DNA of 64,000 nucleotides from Fragilaria crotonensis. Lineage: Eukaryota; Bacillariophyta; Fragilariophyceae; Fragilariales; Fragilariaceae. A model generated the notes under the pieces. That model was given only the letters and a program-made list of their open reading frames with translations. It had not been told where the DNA came from and did no database searches. Within the stretch, counting starts at the first letter, position 1, and every line of letters begins with the position of its first letter. Positions 42,633 to 53,500 of this stretch are shown here, one piece after another. Location of the stretch: the NCBI GenBank assembly GCA_022925895.1, contig JAKSYS010000050.1:62001-126000 (forward strand), written 5' to 3'. The position numbers and the translations under genes were made by a program.

Positions 42633-45600
42633 ATGAAATCAAGTGCATCTCCTTTGACGACTCTTGGACTGTTGTTTCTCTTTCTATGCATAGCTTTTGC
42701 CTACAGCTCAGAATGCCCTTGTCCTAATGACGAATGCCAGTCTTACACCCTCGTTCAGGGGACATGTTTGGAAATGCGAAGATTAGTACCGCGTCATTCT
42801 TTCATCAAATGTCTTCTCGGTCTGAAGAAGTCTGCGGGCGAATACACAATAGTGGCAACGAGATGCGAAAATGGACAACCACTCGAACGGCTGTTCGTGT
42901 TGGACTCGCGGGACAACTGCTCGACAACCCCACTCCCAGGAGCCAAAATTGTCGGAGAGAGTGAGTCACGGCCATCTATAAGACTTGATGCTGATGGAAA
43001 CCTTGTTGATGGCTTTGTGATTGTCCTAAGTTGTAAGAACAAGCATTCACTCGCGTCAACATGCTTTGTCTACTCAAGCACCGGCTTGGAGTCTCCTTGT
43101 ACAAGTGGGCTTTCGAGTCTAGACTTATCACTCTCCTCAGACACTGCGTCGAGTCGCAGCATGTTATCAACAGAAACAACTGCACTGAATGAAAGCCCAA
43201 GCGGATCATCAGCACCTAGCTCACCACCAAGTATTGATACCATGGCATTGCGGCTTCCCAAATTTCCGACCCGCAGCCCATCCTTGAGGTCAGCTGTCTC
43301 TCCATCATTGCCTCCCAGTGACGTCTCCAGCAAACCCCAAATCGCGATTCTGCAGCCGTTTCCGACAAAAGATACGCATGTGAGTGATACCACCCCCGAT
43401 TCGGCGTCGGCAGTGACGTTTCCGCCATTCTTCGTCAAATCAATACCAACAAGGCCGGCACCAAGTGCAGGACCTCTTTCGACGACTGCCGCGCCGTTCG
43501 GCGACATTCTGTCGATAAGTAAGACTCCCAGCGGTGAGTCGGTTATCGAGAACCCGAGCGTGGTACCTTCTCTCTCCAAAAGTTCGACACCCAGTGATAT
43601 ATCTGTCGTGAGCATATCCCCATCGACGGAGGAGTCTTTCGTGAAAAGCAAGAATCCCAGTGTGGCGCCTAACTTGAGTTTTCCTCCATTTTTTGCAAAG
43701 CCCTTGCCTTCAAGTTCGACTCCAAGTGAGGTGTCTCTCTCGTCCCTCCCCCTAACCTTGAACGAGACTTTGCCGAAAAGCGAGACTCCCAGTGTGGTGC
43801 TGAATTTGAGCTTTCCTCCCTTTTTTCATGAGTCTCTGCCTCCAAGTTCGACTCCCAGTGACGCATCTCTCTTGAGCTTCCAGCCATCGATGGACGATAC
43901 TTTACAGATAAGCTTTCCTCCCTTTTCCGATAATTCCGCGCCTCCAAGTGCGACTCCAAGCCAAGCGCCTGCATTGTCCCTCCACCCAACGCCGAACGAA
44001 TCACTGCCGAAAATCGACACTCCCAATGTGGTGATTAACTTGAACTTTCCACCCTTTTTGAATAAGTCACAGCCTCCAAGTGCGACTCCCAGCGAAGAGT
44101 CTGTCCTGAGCTTCGCCCCATCGCCGGACCAGACTTCACTGAAAAGCGAGGCTCCTAATGTGGTGCTCAACTTGAGCTTTCCTCCCTTTTTTAGCAAGCC
44201 TCTGCCTTCAAGCGCAGCTCCTAGTGAGTTGTCTGTCTTGAGCGTTGCCCCCTCGTTGGACCCTACTTTACCGGAAAGCGAGACTCCCAATGTGGAGCTC
44301 AACTTGAGCTTTCCTCCCTTTTTCAGCAAACCTCTGCCTTCAAGCACAGCTCCCAGTGAGGAGTCTGTCTTGAGCATCGCCCCATCACCGGACCAGAATT
44401 CACCGAAAAGCGAGACTCCTAATGTGGCGCTCAACTTGAGCTTTCCTCCTTTTTTTGCTGAACCACTGCCTTCAAGTGCTGCTCCCAGTGAGGGTTCTGT
44501 CCTAAGCCTCCCCCCATCGCTGAACCTGACTTTACCGAAAAGCGAAGCTCCCAGTGTGATGCTTGACTTAAACTTTCCTCCCTTTTTTGCTGAGCCACTG
44601 CCTTCAAGTGCGGCTCCCAGTGAGGATTCTGTCCTAAGCCTCCCCCCATCGCTGAACCTGACGTTACCGAAAAGCGAAACTCCTAGTGTGATGCTTAGCT
44701 TGAACTTTCCTCCCTTTTTTGCTGAGCCACTGCCTTCAAGTGCGGCTCCCAGTGAGGGTTCTGTCCTAAGCCTCCCCCCATCGCTGGATCTGACTTCACC
44801 GAAAAGCGAAACTCCTAGTGCGATGATTAACCTGAGCATTCATCCCTTTTTTGGCAGTTCTCTACCACCAAGTGCGACTCCCAATGAGGTGTCTGTCTCG
44901 AGCTTCCCCCCATCGATGAGCGAAGCTTTGCCGGAAAGCGAGGCTCCCAATGTCGAGCCAATGTCGAGTTTTCCTCCATTTTTTACTAAGCCTCGGCCTT
45001 CAAGTGCGGCTCCTAGTGAGGTGTCTGTCTCGAGCTTCCCCCCATCGATGAGCGAAGCTTTGCCGGAAAGCGAAGCTCCCAACGTGGTGCAACTTACGAG
45101 TTTTCCTCCATTTTTTAGCAAGCCTCTGCCTTCAAGTGATTCTCCCATTGAGGTGTCTGGCTCAAGCTTTCTCCCATCGATGGACGAGAGTTTGCTGAAA
45201 AGCGCGACTCCTACTGTGGCCCATATTTCGAGTTTTCCTCCCTTTTTCGCCAAGCCTCTGCCTTCAAGTGCGGCTCCCAGCGAGGAGTCTTTCCTGAGCC
45301 TCGCACCATCGTGGGATGAGTCTTTACCGACAACCGAGACTCCCAATGTGGAGCTAAACCTGAGCTTTCCTTTCTTGTCTAGCAAGCCTTTACCCCCAAG
45401 TGCGACTCCCAGTGAGGTGTCTGGCATAAGCTCCCCCCCATCAATGGGTAAGAGTTCGCCGCAGAGCGAGACTCCCCATGTGGTGCCTATTACGAGTTTT
45501 CCTCCTTTCTTTGGCAAACCTCGACCGACGACGGTGACTCCAAGCGAAGAGTCTGGGCTGAGCTTTTCTCCATCGTTCGGTGATATCACGATCACATCCC

Positions 45601-46857
45601 AGACTGCAAGTATGGTGCCTTCGCCGAGTCCAAGTGGGAACTCCGCCAACCCAAGTGTCACTTCTGAAAGCCCAAGTTCCACTTCTAGCCATATGCCATC
45701 AGAAATTTCAAGCGTCGCTCCGTCCTTGCCACATTCCGAAGTTCCATCAGCTAAACCTTCTGGTAAGTTGCGTCACATCATTTCACGAATCACCAAATGC
45801 GTGCGAACTGGGTAAACGTTTATCATGGATCACCTTGGTGTTCGAAATTGTCATTCTCACCGTCACCTTGTTGATGACAGGTCTAAGAAGTAATACACCC
45901 TCGTTGCAAAGCGAACTCGAGAGCTTTCCGCCATTTTTTATCGCCTTCGATGTGACTGACACTCCAGACGGTACGTCATATCAGCGTATGTGTCGATCGA
46001 TTATCACGTACTCGTTGTCTCACTTCGTGCAAACGTGTTCATGTCATTGTATTTCCTGAATGACTCCAGGACCGCCTTCTCTTTCGTCGTTCGAGACAGC
46101 AGACGGCGATGGTGTGCTGGGCAGTAATCAATCTATCGATCCGACGTCTGCACCGTCAAACCCCTCCTTTAACGTCAATGGAAAGTGCTCTCCTGGTGCT
46201 GATGGATTGTTCGGCAAACAAAACGATAAGAAGGTCGAAGTCGATTTCATGTATGAGCTGGAATTCGTTCCTGGATCTGACGTGCAAGGTTCGCTCCTTC
46301 CCAGTATCGAGCAAGCAAATGTTGAAGCCGTCCTTCCTTCCTTTTTTGCCAGCAAATGTGGGGTGCGCAGATTGCGAAGCCATCGCTCAAATAGGCGTTA
46401 TCTGGAGGCGGTTGGCGTCAGCTCTTTTCCTAATGATGAAATTCTTGATGGCGTTGAATGCGACGAACGCAACATTGTAAACAAGACAAATGACTGCGTC
46501 GTCGTCGAGGGAAAGATTACAGTTTATGTTTCTGGCGATGTGGAAGCTGAGAGGGCAACCATCGAGAAAGTCCTCAAGACAACAATGGATAAAAAAGGTT
46601 TGGTGAGTCCGAACGGCGCCGTTGATCGGATCACGTGGATTGGATTGGCTCCTACCAGTAGATCTCAAGCAGCACAAGCAACCGGGGATCGTCTGAATGC
46701 GATCTTGTTCCTACTTATCATTGTGATGATCGCGCTGGTTTTGGCCGTGATCATTGCTCTAGTTGTTCGATATAAGAGACGCCAGCGACGGACGCGGCGT
46801 GACCGAAACATCGACGACGACGCGAAGGCACTCATGGCTGGAAAGACGTCCTGGTGA
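42633..46857 (+). CDS. Giant Ser/Pro-repeat cell-surface protein with C-terminal module and TM, three exons
   Basis: Exons 42633-45762, 45881-45970 and 46070-46857; both introns are phase 1 (118 and 99 bp, GT-AG), giving 1335 residues. Order: signal peptide (MKSSASPLTTLGLLFLFLCI); a Cys-containing N-terminal domain (ECPCPNDECQSYTLVQGTC, residues about 27-160); about 16 repeats of roughly 44 residues built on SFPPFFAKPLPSSAAPSE, then LPPSLDLTLPKSETPNV (residues about 250-1000); a Ser/Pro linker; a globular domain (about 1100-1270: VEVDFMYELEFVPGSD, VEAVLPSFFASKCGVRR, CVVVEGKITVYVSGDVEAER); one TM helix (LFLLIIVMIALVLAVIIALV); and a basic cytoplasmic tail. It resembles a mucin-like wall or adhesion protein, with Ser/Thr/Pro likely glycosylated. 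Two neighbours share the C-terminal plan. Confidence 0.85.
43420..45520 (+). repeat. Coding minisatellite, units of about 132 bp
   Basis: About 16 units, each with TTTCCTCCNTTTTTT and AGTGCGGCTCCCAGTGAG-type words. Units at 44,440-44,840 are the most alike, differing by a few bases per unit. The bias keeps a minus-strand frame open over 1 kb. Confidence 0.85.
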
Positions 46858-47267
46858 ACAGTAATTGATCAGGAAACTCTCAAAGAGGGTGCTAGAATGA
46901 TGAAGAACTGCTAAGTCCAAGTGAACCCTCGATTCGAATTTGCGGGGACAAGTCCCTTCCATGTTGAACTGCGATCACATCATCTTGGCTTGAAACCCCG
47001 TTGAAGCCCCAGTAGCATTGTAGCATTTGTAAGGCCTATGAATACGGCTCCGCAGCCATTAACGCGGTAAATTAGAGTTATGGTGGATGACATGGAAGGG
47101 ACAAATGCTATGCGTCTGGTGAATCCAACCAATGGACTCCTCACGATAAAGATCTTTAAGTTTGTCATTACTGGTCTGGACTCTCAATCAACAGAAGTGC
47201 TGGAACGAGCGTTATTGTGCAACGGTACGCAGCCAACGAATCCGTTCGTGCACGAAGTGCTTGTCAC
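46858..47267. other. Convergent 3' intergenic region
   Basis: Between two convergent surface-protein genes. Short ORFs on both strands, none supported. Confidence 0.4.
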
Positions 47268-48396
47268 TCACTGATTGATGGACGCCAGATCGTACGATGG
47301 TTCCTGCGCTGTGTCGGGTGCAACCTCACCTCCTACTTGTGGAGTCATGATGGTAGAATCGGCATCGACTTGGGACTGGTTTCTGCGTCGACGGTAGAAA
47401 ATGGCTGCACCAATAACCACCAAGGCGCCTGCGGCAACACCAAGATACATTCCAAGGCCAAGTTGCGAACTTCTGCTAGCTGGAGACGCTGTAGGGCTGT
47501 TCTCCTCAACACCACCAGGTGTAACTGTGACGATAGTCACCCTCACAACATCAGGATGCACGTCGTCGAATTCTCCCTCACTAGCTGCTTTTGTGAGGAC
47601 GGACAGGAGTTTTTCGGAATTCACATCAGTGCCATCCGTATAGACCGTAAAAATGCCATCAACCACGAAACAAGGATCGCCTTCATTGAGCAGTTTTATA
47701 TTGCAAGCCACTGCGAAACAATGGATTAGTTTCCCGAGAAGCCTTACCCGATCAAATCTTTTCGAACTTACATTCAGTAACAACTTCATCAATAGGGAGT
47801 GTACTGACACCGGTGGCAGCAAGTCTCCTGCCAGCTAGCCTTCTGACAGAAGGGCATGCCGATCCAAATAGAGAAGGCAGAATCACTTCTGCCATGGCGA
47901 CTTCCAGGTTAGCGATGATGGTGTCCATTGAACCGGAAGTTCCTTTCGCAGTTTCAACCTCGTACATAAAGCTGACAAACTGACTTGACCCTACAGCTCC
48001 GAAGATGCCATTATTGATTTCACATCGTTTTTCTGCAGAGGGAGTGCCGGCAACGGGATTGTGAGTCGCAACGTGTGTAAGAGTAGGGTTTTCTGTTGGG
48101 GATATTGTCGGAGTATACGTCGGAGGAGGAACAGGAGATTCTGTTGGAAGTAGTTCTGAGGATTTCGTTAGTGGCCAACATGAAGGTTGGTCGTGATGAC
48201 TTCATCGACGAGACATGAGCGATCGACATTGTATCTCACGCGGGGTCCGATTAAATGTGTTTTCATACTCTCTTCGGCAATCCACATCATTTCGATTCGT
48301 ACCTGGATCACTGACAACGTCTGATTGATCAGGCAGTGTGTGCCATCGTGCCGAAGCTATCGCGAAGAGGCAGAATAGTGTGGAGACGAACATCAT
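47268..48396 (-). CDS. Surface protein with signal peptide, globular module and TM; paralogue of the 42.6-kb gene
   Basis: Exons on the minus strand: 48396-48303, 48155-47772 and 47710-47268; both introns are phase 1 (147 and 61 bp), giving 306 residues. Signal peptide MMFVSTLFCLFAIASA; a short Thr/Pro linker (ESPVPPPTYTPTISPTENPT); then a domain with the same pattern as in the giant protein: SFMYEVE-, AEVILPSLFGSACPSVRRLA, GVSTLPIDEVVTE, CFVVDGIFTVYTDGTDVNSE, RVTIVTVTPGGVEE. It ends in a TM helix (LGMYLGVAAGALVVIGAAIF) and basic RRRRNQ with an acidic tail. A CTAAC branch-like word lies 14 nt before the first acceptor. Probably a plasma-membrane glycoprotein; function unknown. It is a tandem, inverted duplicate of the C-terminal part of its neighbour. 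Confidence 0.82.
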
Positions 48397-48922
48397 GATG
48401 TGAATGATCTTGTTTCGTACTTCGTACTGATTGAAAATGTGAGGATCATTTTGAATTCTTGGTATGGATGTCGGAATGATCGTTTTTACTTTTTACCCGT
48501 AATTTCCCAAACCTGTATCCTACGTCCCATAACAACGGTGATATTAATACCTATTTGCATGAATACACCTAAATGTGTAGAAAACAGTCGTTTAAAGTTT
48601 CAAAACCGTCTGGCTTCGATCGTAATAACGTCTTGGAATTGGTACGCTCTCGCACTATTCCAATACTCGTACTCAGATGCTGGTACACGGTACTTGCATA
48701 CTGCAGTCCTAGTTGAGACAAATTTGAATCAGGGTGGGTGGGTACTTGTACGGAACCGTGACCTGTGACCCGTGACCCAACGCACACATGGATCACATTT
48801 TTCGAGATACACGCTTAGAGTTGTTGTTTATAACACGACCACACTCATCAGGAGTGAGAGAAGAGGCTTGACATTCCTCGCGGCAACTACTGAAGAAACA
48901 CTCGAACATTCTGGTCGTCATC
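48397..48922. other. Divergent promoter region of two surface-protein genes
   Basis: Shared upstream region of 526 bp. GTAC words at 48,680-48,700 (ggtacacggtacttgc). No gene. Confidence 0.4.
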
Positions 48923-49858
48923 ATGGCTGTCATCATTATTCGGATAGCAGCGTTAGTGATCTTGCTGACAACATTTTCTGCTCATACAACACAAGGATCA
49001 AGTACGTTATGCCAAGGGGAGGAATGCACGACAATAAAGGAGAGGAATGTGGATGCTGAATCCCTTTCCGGCGGAACTACATCAGTTTGCCTCCCCGATG
49101 AATACGGAAGGGTTGGAGCAACTGACGGTGAAAGCTATATTACCCTATATGCCTTTGGAATGGAAACATTAAATGGTTCATCAATCGAAGACGTTTTGTA
49201 TTCCGTCAAGACTACCCTGCAAATGTTCTTGATTGAAGAATATTTGCCCGAAGATTGCTTCACTTTGCCCACGAATCGAGATCTACAGGAACAGGGCGTG
49301 GTAGGATTTCGATTCGATGAGGATCTGGATGACGTATCAGGTACGTTTACGCGCTGATGCGTTCTACGCTTATTGATACATTGGCAATTTGTATCTCATC
49401 AATAGACTTCAGTCGCATGTAAGCCGAAAGTTGATCCCAATGCTAATTGTGGAATATTTGAGGGAATAGTACACGTGTTCGGTACTCAAGGACGAGTAGT
49501 TTCCAAAATTGACGAATTCTTTTCGTCCGTAGATCCACGAAGCCTGCACCAACGCCTAGTCCGCATATTTCCGGCCGAAAACTCCGAGGTGGAAGCCAAA
49601 ATGGGATCTGCTGTAGATGGGACTTCGGGATCGGGAACAGAGCCAACAACAACGTCGACGGAATATGGACTGTCAGTCGGAGGTGCGGCAGCGATTGTGG
49701 TTACACTCATGGTGTTGCTGGTCGGGGTCGTCGGTTTTGCCTACTTTCAGCGTCGGCGTCGTTCGGAAGAGTGCGATTCTTCAACACGTTCTAACTTTCA
49801 TGTCGCAAACGGCGAGAAACTTATCTCTGTTCCTCAATACCTGCCGGATATTGATTGA
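48923..49858 (+). CDS. Surface protein with signal peptide and TM, third member of the cluster
   Basis: Exons 48923-49340 and 49413-49858; the intron is 72 bp, phase 1, giving 287 residues. Signal peptide MAVIIIRIAALVILLTTFSA; a domain with the plan of the two neighbours (YITLYAFGMETLNGSSIEDV, VLYSVKTTLQMFLIEEYLPE, CGIFEGIVHVFGTQGRVVSK); a Ser/Thr linker (DGTSGSGTEPTTTSTE); a TM helix (GAAAIVVTLMVLLVGVVGFA) and YFQRRRRSEE. The intron sits just before an A-C dipeptide (VSV-ACKPKVD), the same place and phase as in the minus-strand paralogue (TEL-ACNIKLL), which supports common ancestry. Function unknown. Confidence 0.78.
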
Positions 49859-50513
49859 GTCGCCGGCAAAGTTATGCGAACCATCAGAGGGACACTGTAG
49901 CTATTTTCTTAATTCATTTGATTGTTTTGATGGGGAAGACTTAGGTGACGGTCCTGAAATTGAACTCACCATTTTGTCAGCATCTGCATACGACTATGAT
50001 GGTCTCCCTTTGTATGCCGATCATCATGCGCCAAGTTCTGCAGACCCTGTCACATGTGTTGAGTAGTAGTTGGCGTCGTATTTGTAGAAAAGTTTTGGTT
50101 AGAGATGGTATGGCAATTGGCAATGCGCGAAAAACCTCCTCTTCCCGCTTCCCGCTACACTCCGAGCGTACCTTTACAATGTACGAGTACTGAAGTACCA
50201 GGAACAGTACCAACAATCATTTCTTGTTCTTCTTTCCGACTTTCCGACATCGCGAAAACATGGCGGGAATCGGAAGGAGTACAGACGTTGACCTCATTTC
50301 GCAACACACCAAAAAATATTGGCAATTGTCCCTTCGAATGTTGACCCTTTCTATTGATCTTATTGCCTGAACGACGCCATTGGACCGAGCTGTTGTTGGT
50401 GGGGTGAATTACAAGAGCTAGGCGAGTGAATGATCAAGAGAAGTATTGCGAAGAAGCGTAAATTTATACTTAGTTGGAGCAAGACAATTCACAACGCATA
50501 CCACTTGGCAACC
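49859..50513. other. Intergenic, promoter of the SET gene
   Basis: No supported gene. One GTAC patch (acgagtactgaagtaccaggaac, about 50,180). Confidence 0.4.
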
Positions 50514-53500
50514 ATGAACGACATCGATCAAACGTCGCCGACGCCCGCAGAAACTGCTGTGCCAGCACCAGTTGAGTCCTTGAGCGAATATGATGTTCGG
50601 ATGAGGGTTCTGCGGAGGGGCGACTTGGTACGGGTGAAGAAAATGTAAGTTCTCACATTTCGTCGCGTTTAACTCAGGGGATGGAAAATATGCGTACTTG
50701 GATTCTTACTTTCTCCTTAGATTAGATGCTCGACTCAAGAACTACGATGGCTATCTTGGAAAGATTAATCGGTCGATAGCGATCTCTCAAGGAGATCTGT
50801 ATGGAAGTGACCCTGTCGAAGACCATCCTTGGCTGTATGACATCGACTTTGTTATGGGGGTAAGATAACCAATTGTCATCGTCGAGAAATTCAATATACA
50901 ACGGCCGATGCGGAGGGTATGACCAGTGACGTATCACGAACGAAAAGACAGCGCAAGCCCAGCTCCGTCGTGCAAGAGGCGAAAGCAGAACTCGGACCAG
51001 CACCGACGAAGCCAGCTGCGGCGAAGAGGGCAGCAGTCAAAAAGCTTGGACCCAAGAAAGCCAGAACAGGAGGCGGAAAGACTGCAAGAGGGCTACCGAA
51101 GTCTGCGGTGCGCAACGAATCCCGGCCTAAAGTTCAAAAGCTAAAGGAAAAATCAAGGCTACTGACGAACCAGCTGTTTTGGAGGAAGATGATGAAGCAC
51201 TGACCAAGGATTTGTTCGAGAAGCATCGAAAGGATTTCGAACGGTGCTTCACGCGTTTGGAAAAGCTAGATCATTTTGGATTCTTCTTCGAGCTGCCACA
51301 AGACGAGCCAGCTGCTGTCGAGCGCCACCCGCCAACTGAAGTGACCGAGCTGACGCCCCAAGTTCGCACTCCTCCTGTTTCTCCTAGTCCCGAAAACAAG
51401 TTCATCTCCCAGAGCTGATCCCATCGCTTGCTTCGGTCGTATCCATATCTGAGGCGGTTCCTTCATCGCCCGCTGAAGTTGATAATCCTTTTGCAAAACC
51501 TCCCCTTACTTGGTTCGATTTGAGGGCACGACGCGATGCAGATCGTTACGTTCTTGATCGCTTGTCGAAACTAGAAAAAGAAAGAAAGAAACGTCTTGGG
51601 CCGTATGTGTGGGACAAGAGGAAAAAGAAGAAGCAACTTGAGGTAGAAGGAAACAAGATTGTCGAAACATGGGAAATGCAGGGTTTGACCTCGAAGGAAC
51701 CTGCGAAACAGGCTCATGGCAAGCGAAGCATAACGCGGAATGGCGTCAGAGTTCATCCTCGAGTTTTGCATCCAAAGGGTATAGACTGGGAGCTCTTTCG
51801 ATCAGACGTTTTAGCGATGTGTGACGCAGGAATGGCTCGAAATCCCTACGAGGGAGAAGCCAAAGCCGGGACGATCGGCCATACAATTAAGAAGATTAAA
51901 GACCAGCTTGATCTAATCTTTGAGCGAACAGCGCAGAAGCAGATGGACGCGCTTGATTTTGCGGATGCACGCCACGAATTCACTGTGCTTCTGAAAGCAC
52001 AACCAAACGAGGAGGCTGCATTCCAGGGTGAATGGCGAAAAATCCCTTTCCCAGAGCGAATTTATGAACGATTAAAGACAGATGCGATCTGCGCTGGGCT
52101 CTCCCCTCTTGACGAACGGAGTGCTTCATACGAAAAGCAGACCGAGCTTCCGGACTCCTTCGTTGGATTGGCATACACTTACAATGACACAGGCGAGAGT
52201 GAGGGATGGATGAAATCAGTGTTCGAAACAGCCAAATGCAAAGATAAAGGCACGGCAGGCCTTACTGTCGAGGAGGAAAGAGCAGCAAACGCATTAGCCA
52301 CTGATGACGGCGTTGTTCGAGCCCAAGTGAGAGCCACAATGCGTACACTTCTGATCGGGGTTCAAGATAAGGTGTTGACTGACAGAGGCGTTTTGAAGGG
52401 AAACGAGCTCCGGAGCGCTAATTGGGACCTTGTCGAGACTAGAACCGGCATGGACATCGACCCTCAATCTCCTGTTGCGTCAAATTCCGATCTGTTAGTA
52501 ACTCCAGCAATATGCTTATCCGGCTGCGATGTTCCAGATCTAGTTGAACAATCAGTTTGGGGATAGACTGCTACACACGGCGCAACGTAATGATATGCAT
52601 TGAGAAGGACCTTGACCCTGAAACAGCAGTGGAGTTTGTTGAGAAGTGGCTTCTCCCGGCCATTAATGCATGTCCCGCAGAGCTCGCCCATGATATGGCG
52701 AATGCAACAAAAATTTTGGAAGGTTTGCCATTGCAAATAGGCATCGACGATAACGTGGCACAGACGCTACTTGCCGAAGTATCAAGTAGCGAGGTGCCAG
52801 CAGAAAATTGGAGTCAATCTTTGATCGGCAAGGCTTTGTTGCATAAAATCAAAGCCTTTGGCCCTCCATGGCTCAAGGCAGCGGCATATCAACTACGCCG
52901 AGCGATCAAGTCCCTAGGATACGACTTCTTTCGAGTACATCCGAAGGGTCACGGAAGCATTGTGCTGAGCACAGAAGTGAAAGCGAATACTCTTGTCACA
53001 TTTTACCGCGGTGAAGTCTACCCTTCATGGAGATGGGGTGAGAAACTCGACGCTATTGAAATAACTCAGCAGCATATTGGCTTGCGCCCCAACCTTCCTG
53101 ATTTCTACAACATGGCATTGGAGAGGCCACAAGCAGACCCCAGAGGATACGGCCTTATGATTGTTGATGCGTCTCGCAAAGCTGGACATGGTTCAATGCT
53201 CTCTCACAGCTGTGATCCGACTTGCGAGGTCCGCGTGGCGGCCTTAAATGGCCAGCTTTGTCTCGCCATGACGACGCTACGCGATATTGAACAAGGAGAA
53301 GAACTCACGTTTGACTATAATGCCGTGACGGAATCCCTTGAAGAATACCAGGCTGCTGTTTGTCTCTGTGGTTGCAGTAAATGCCGAGGCTCTTTCCTCC
53401 ATTTCTCAACTGCAGATTGTTACCAACAAGTTCTGAACCGGAATTCTCCGGTTGCGGTGCGGTTCGCAAATCTTGTCAAAGGCTGCACAAAAAAGGTTAT

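Noticed and set aside
43826-45682. Long minus-strand ORFs (337 and 280 codons) opposite the surface-protein gene
   Set aside because: They mirror the repeat units of the plus-strand gene; no start context or family, only the composition keeps them open.
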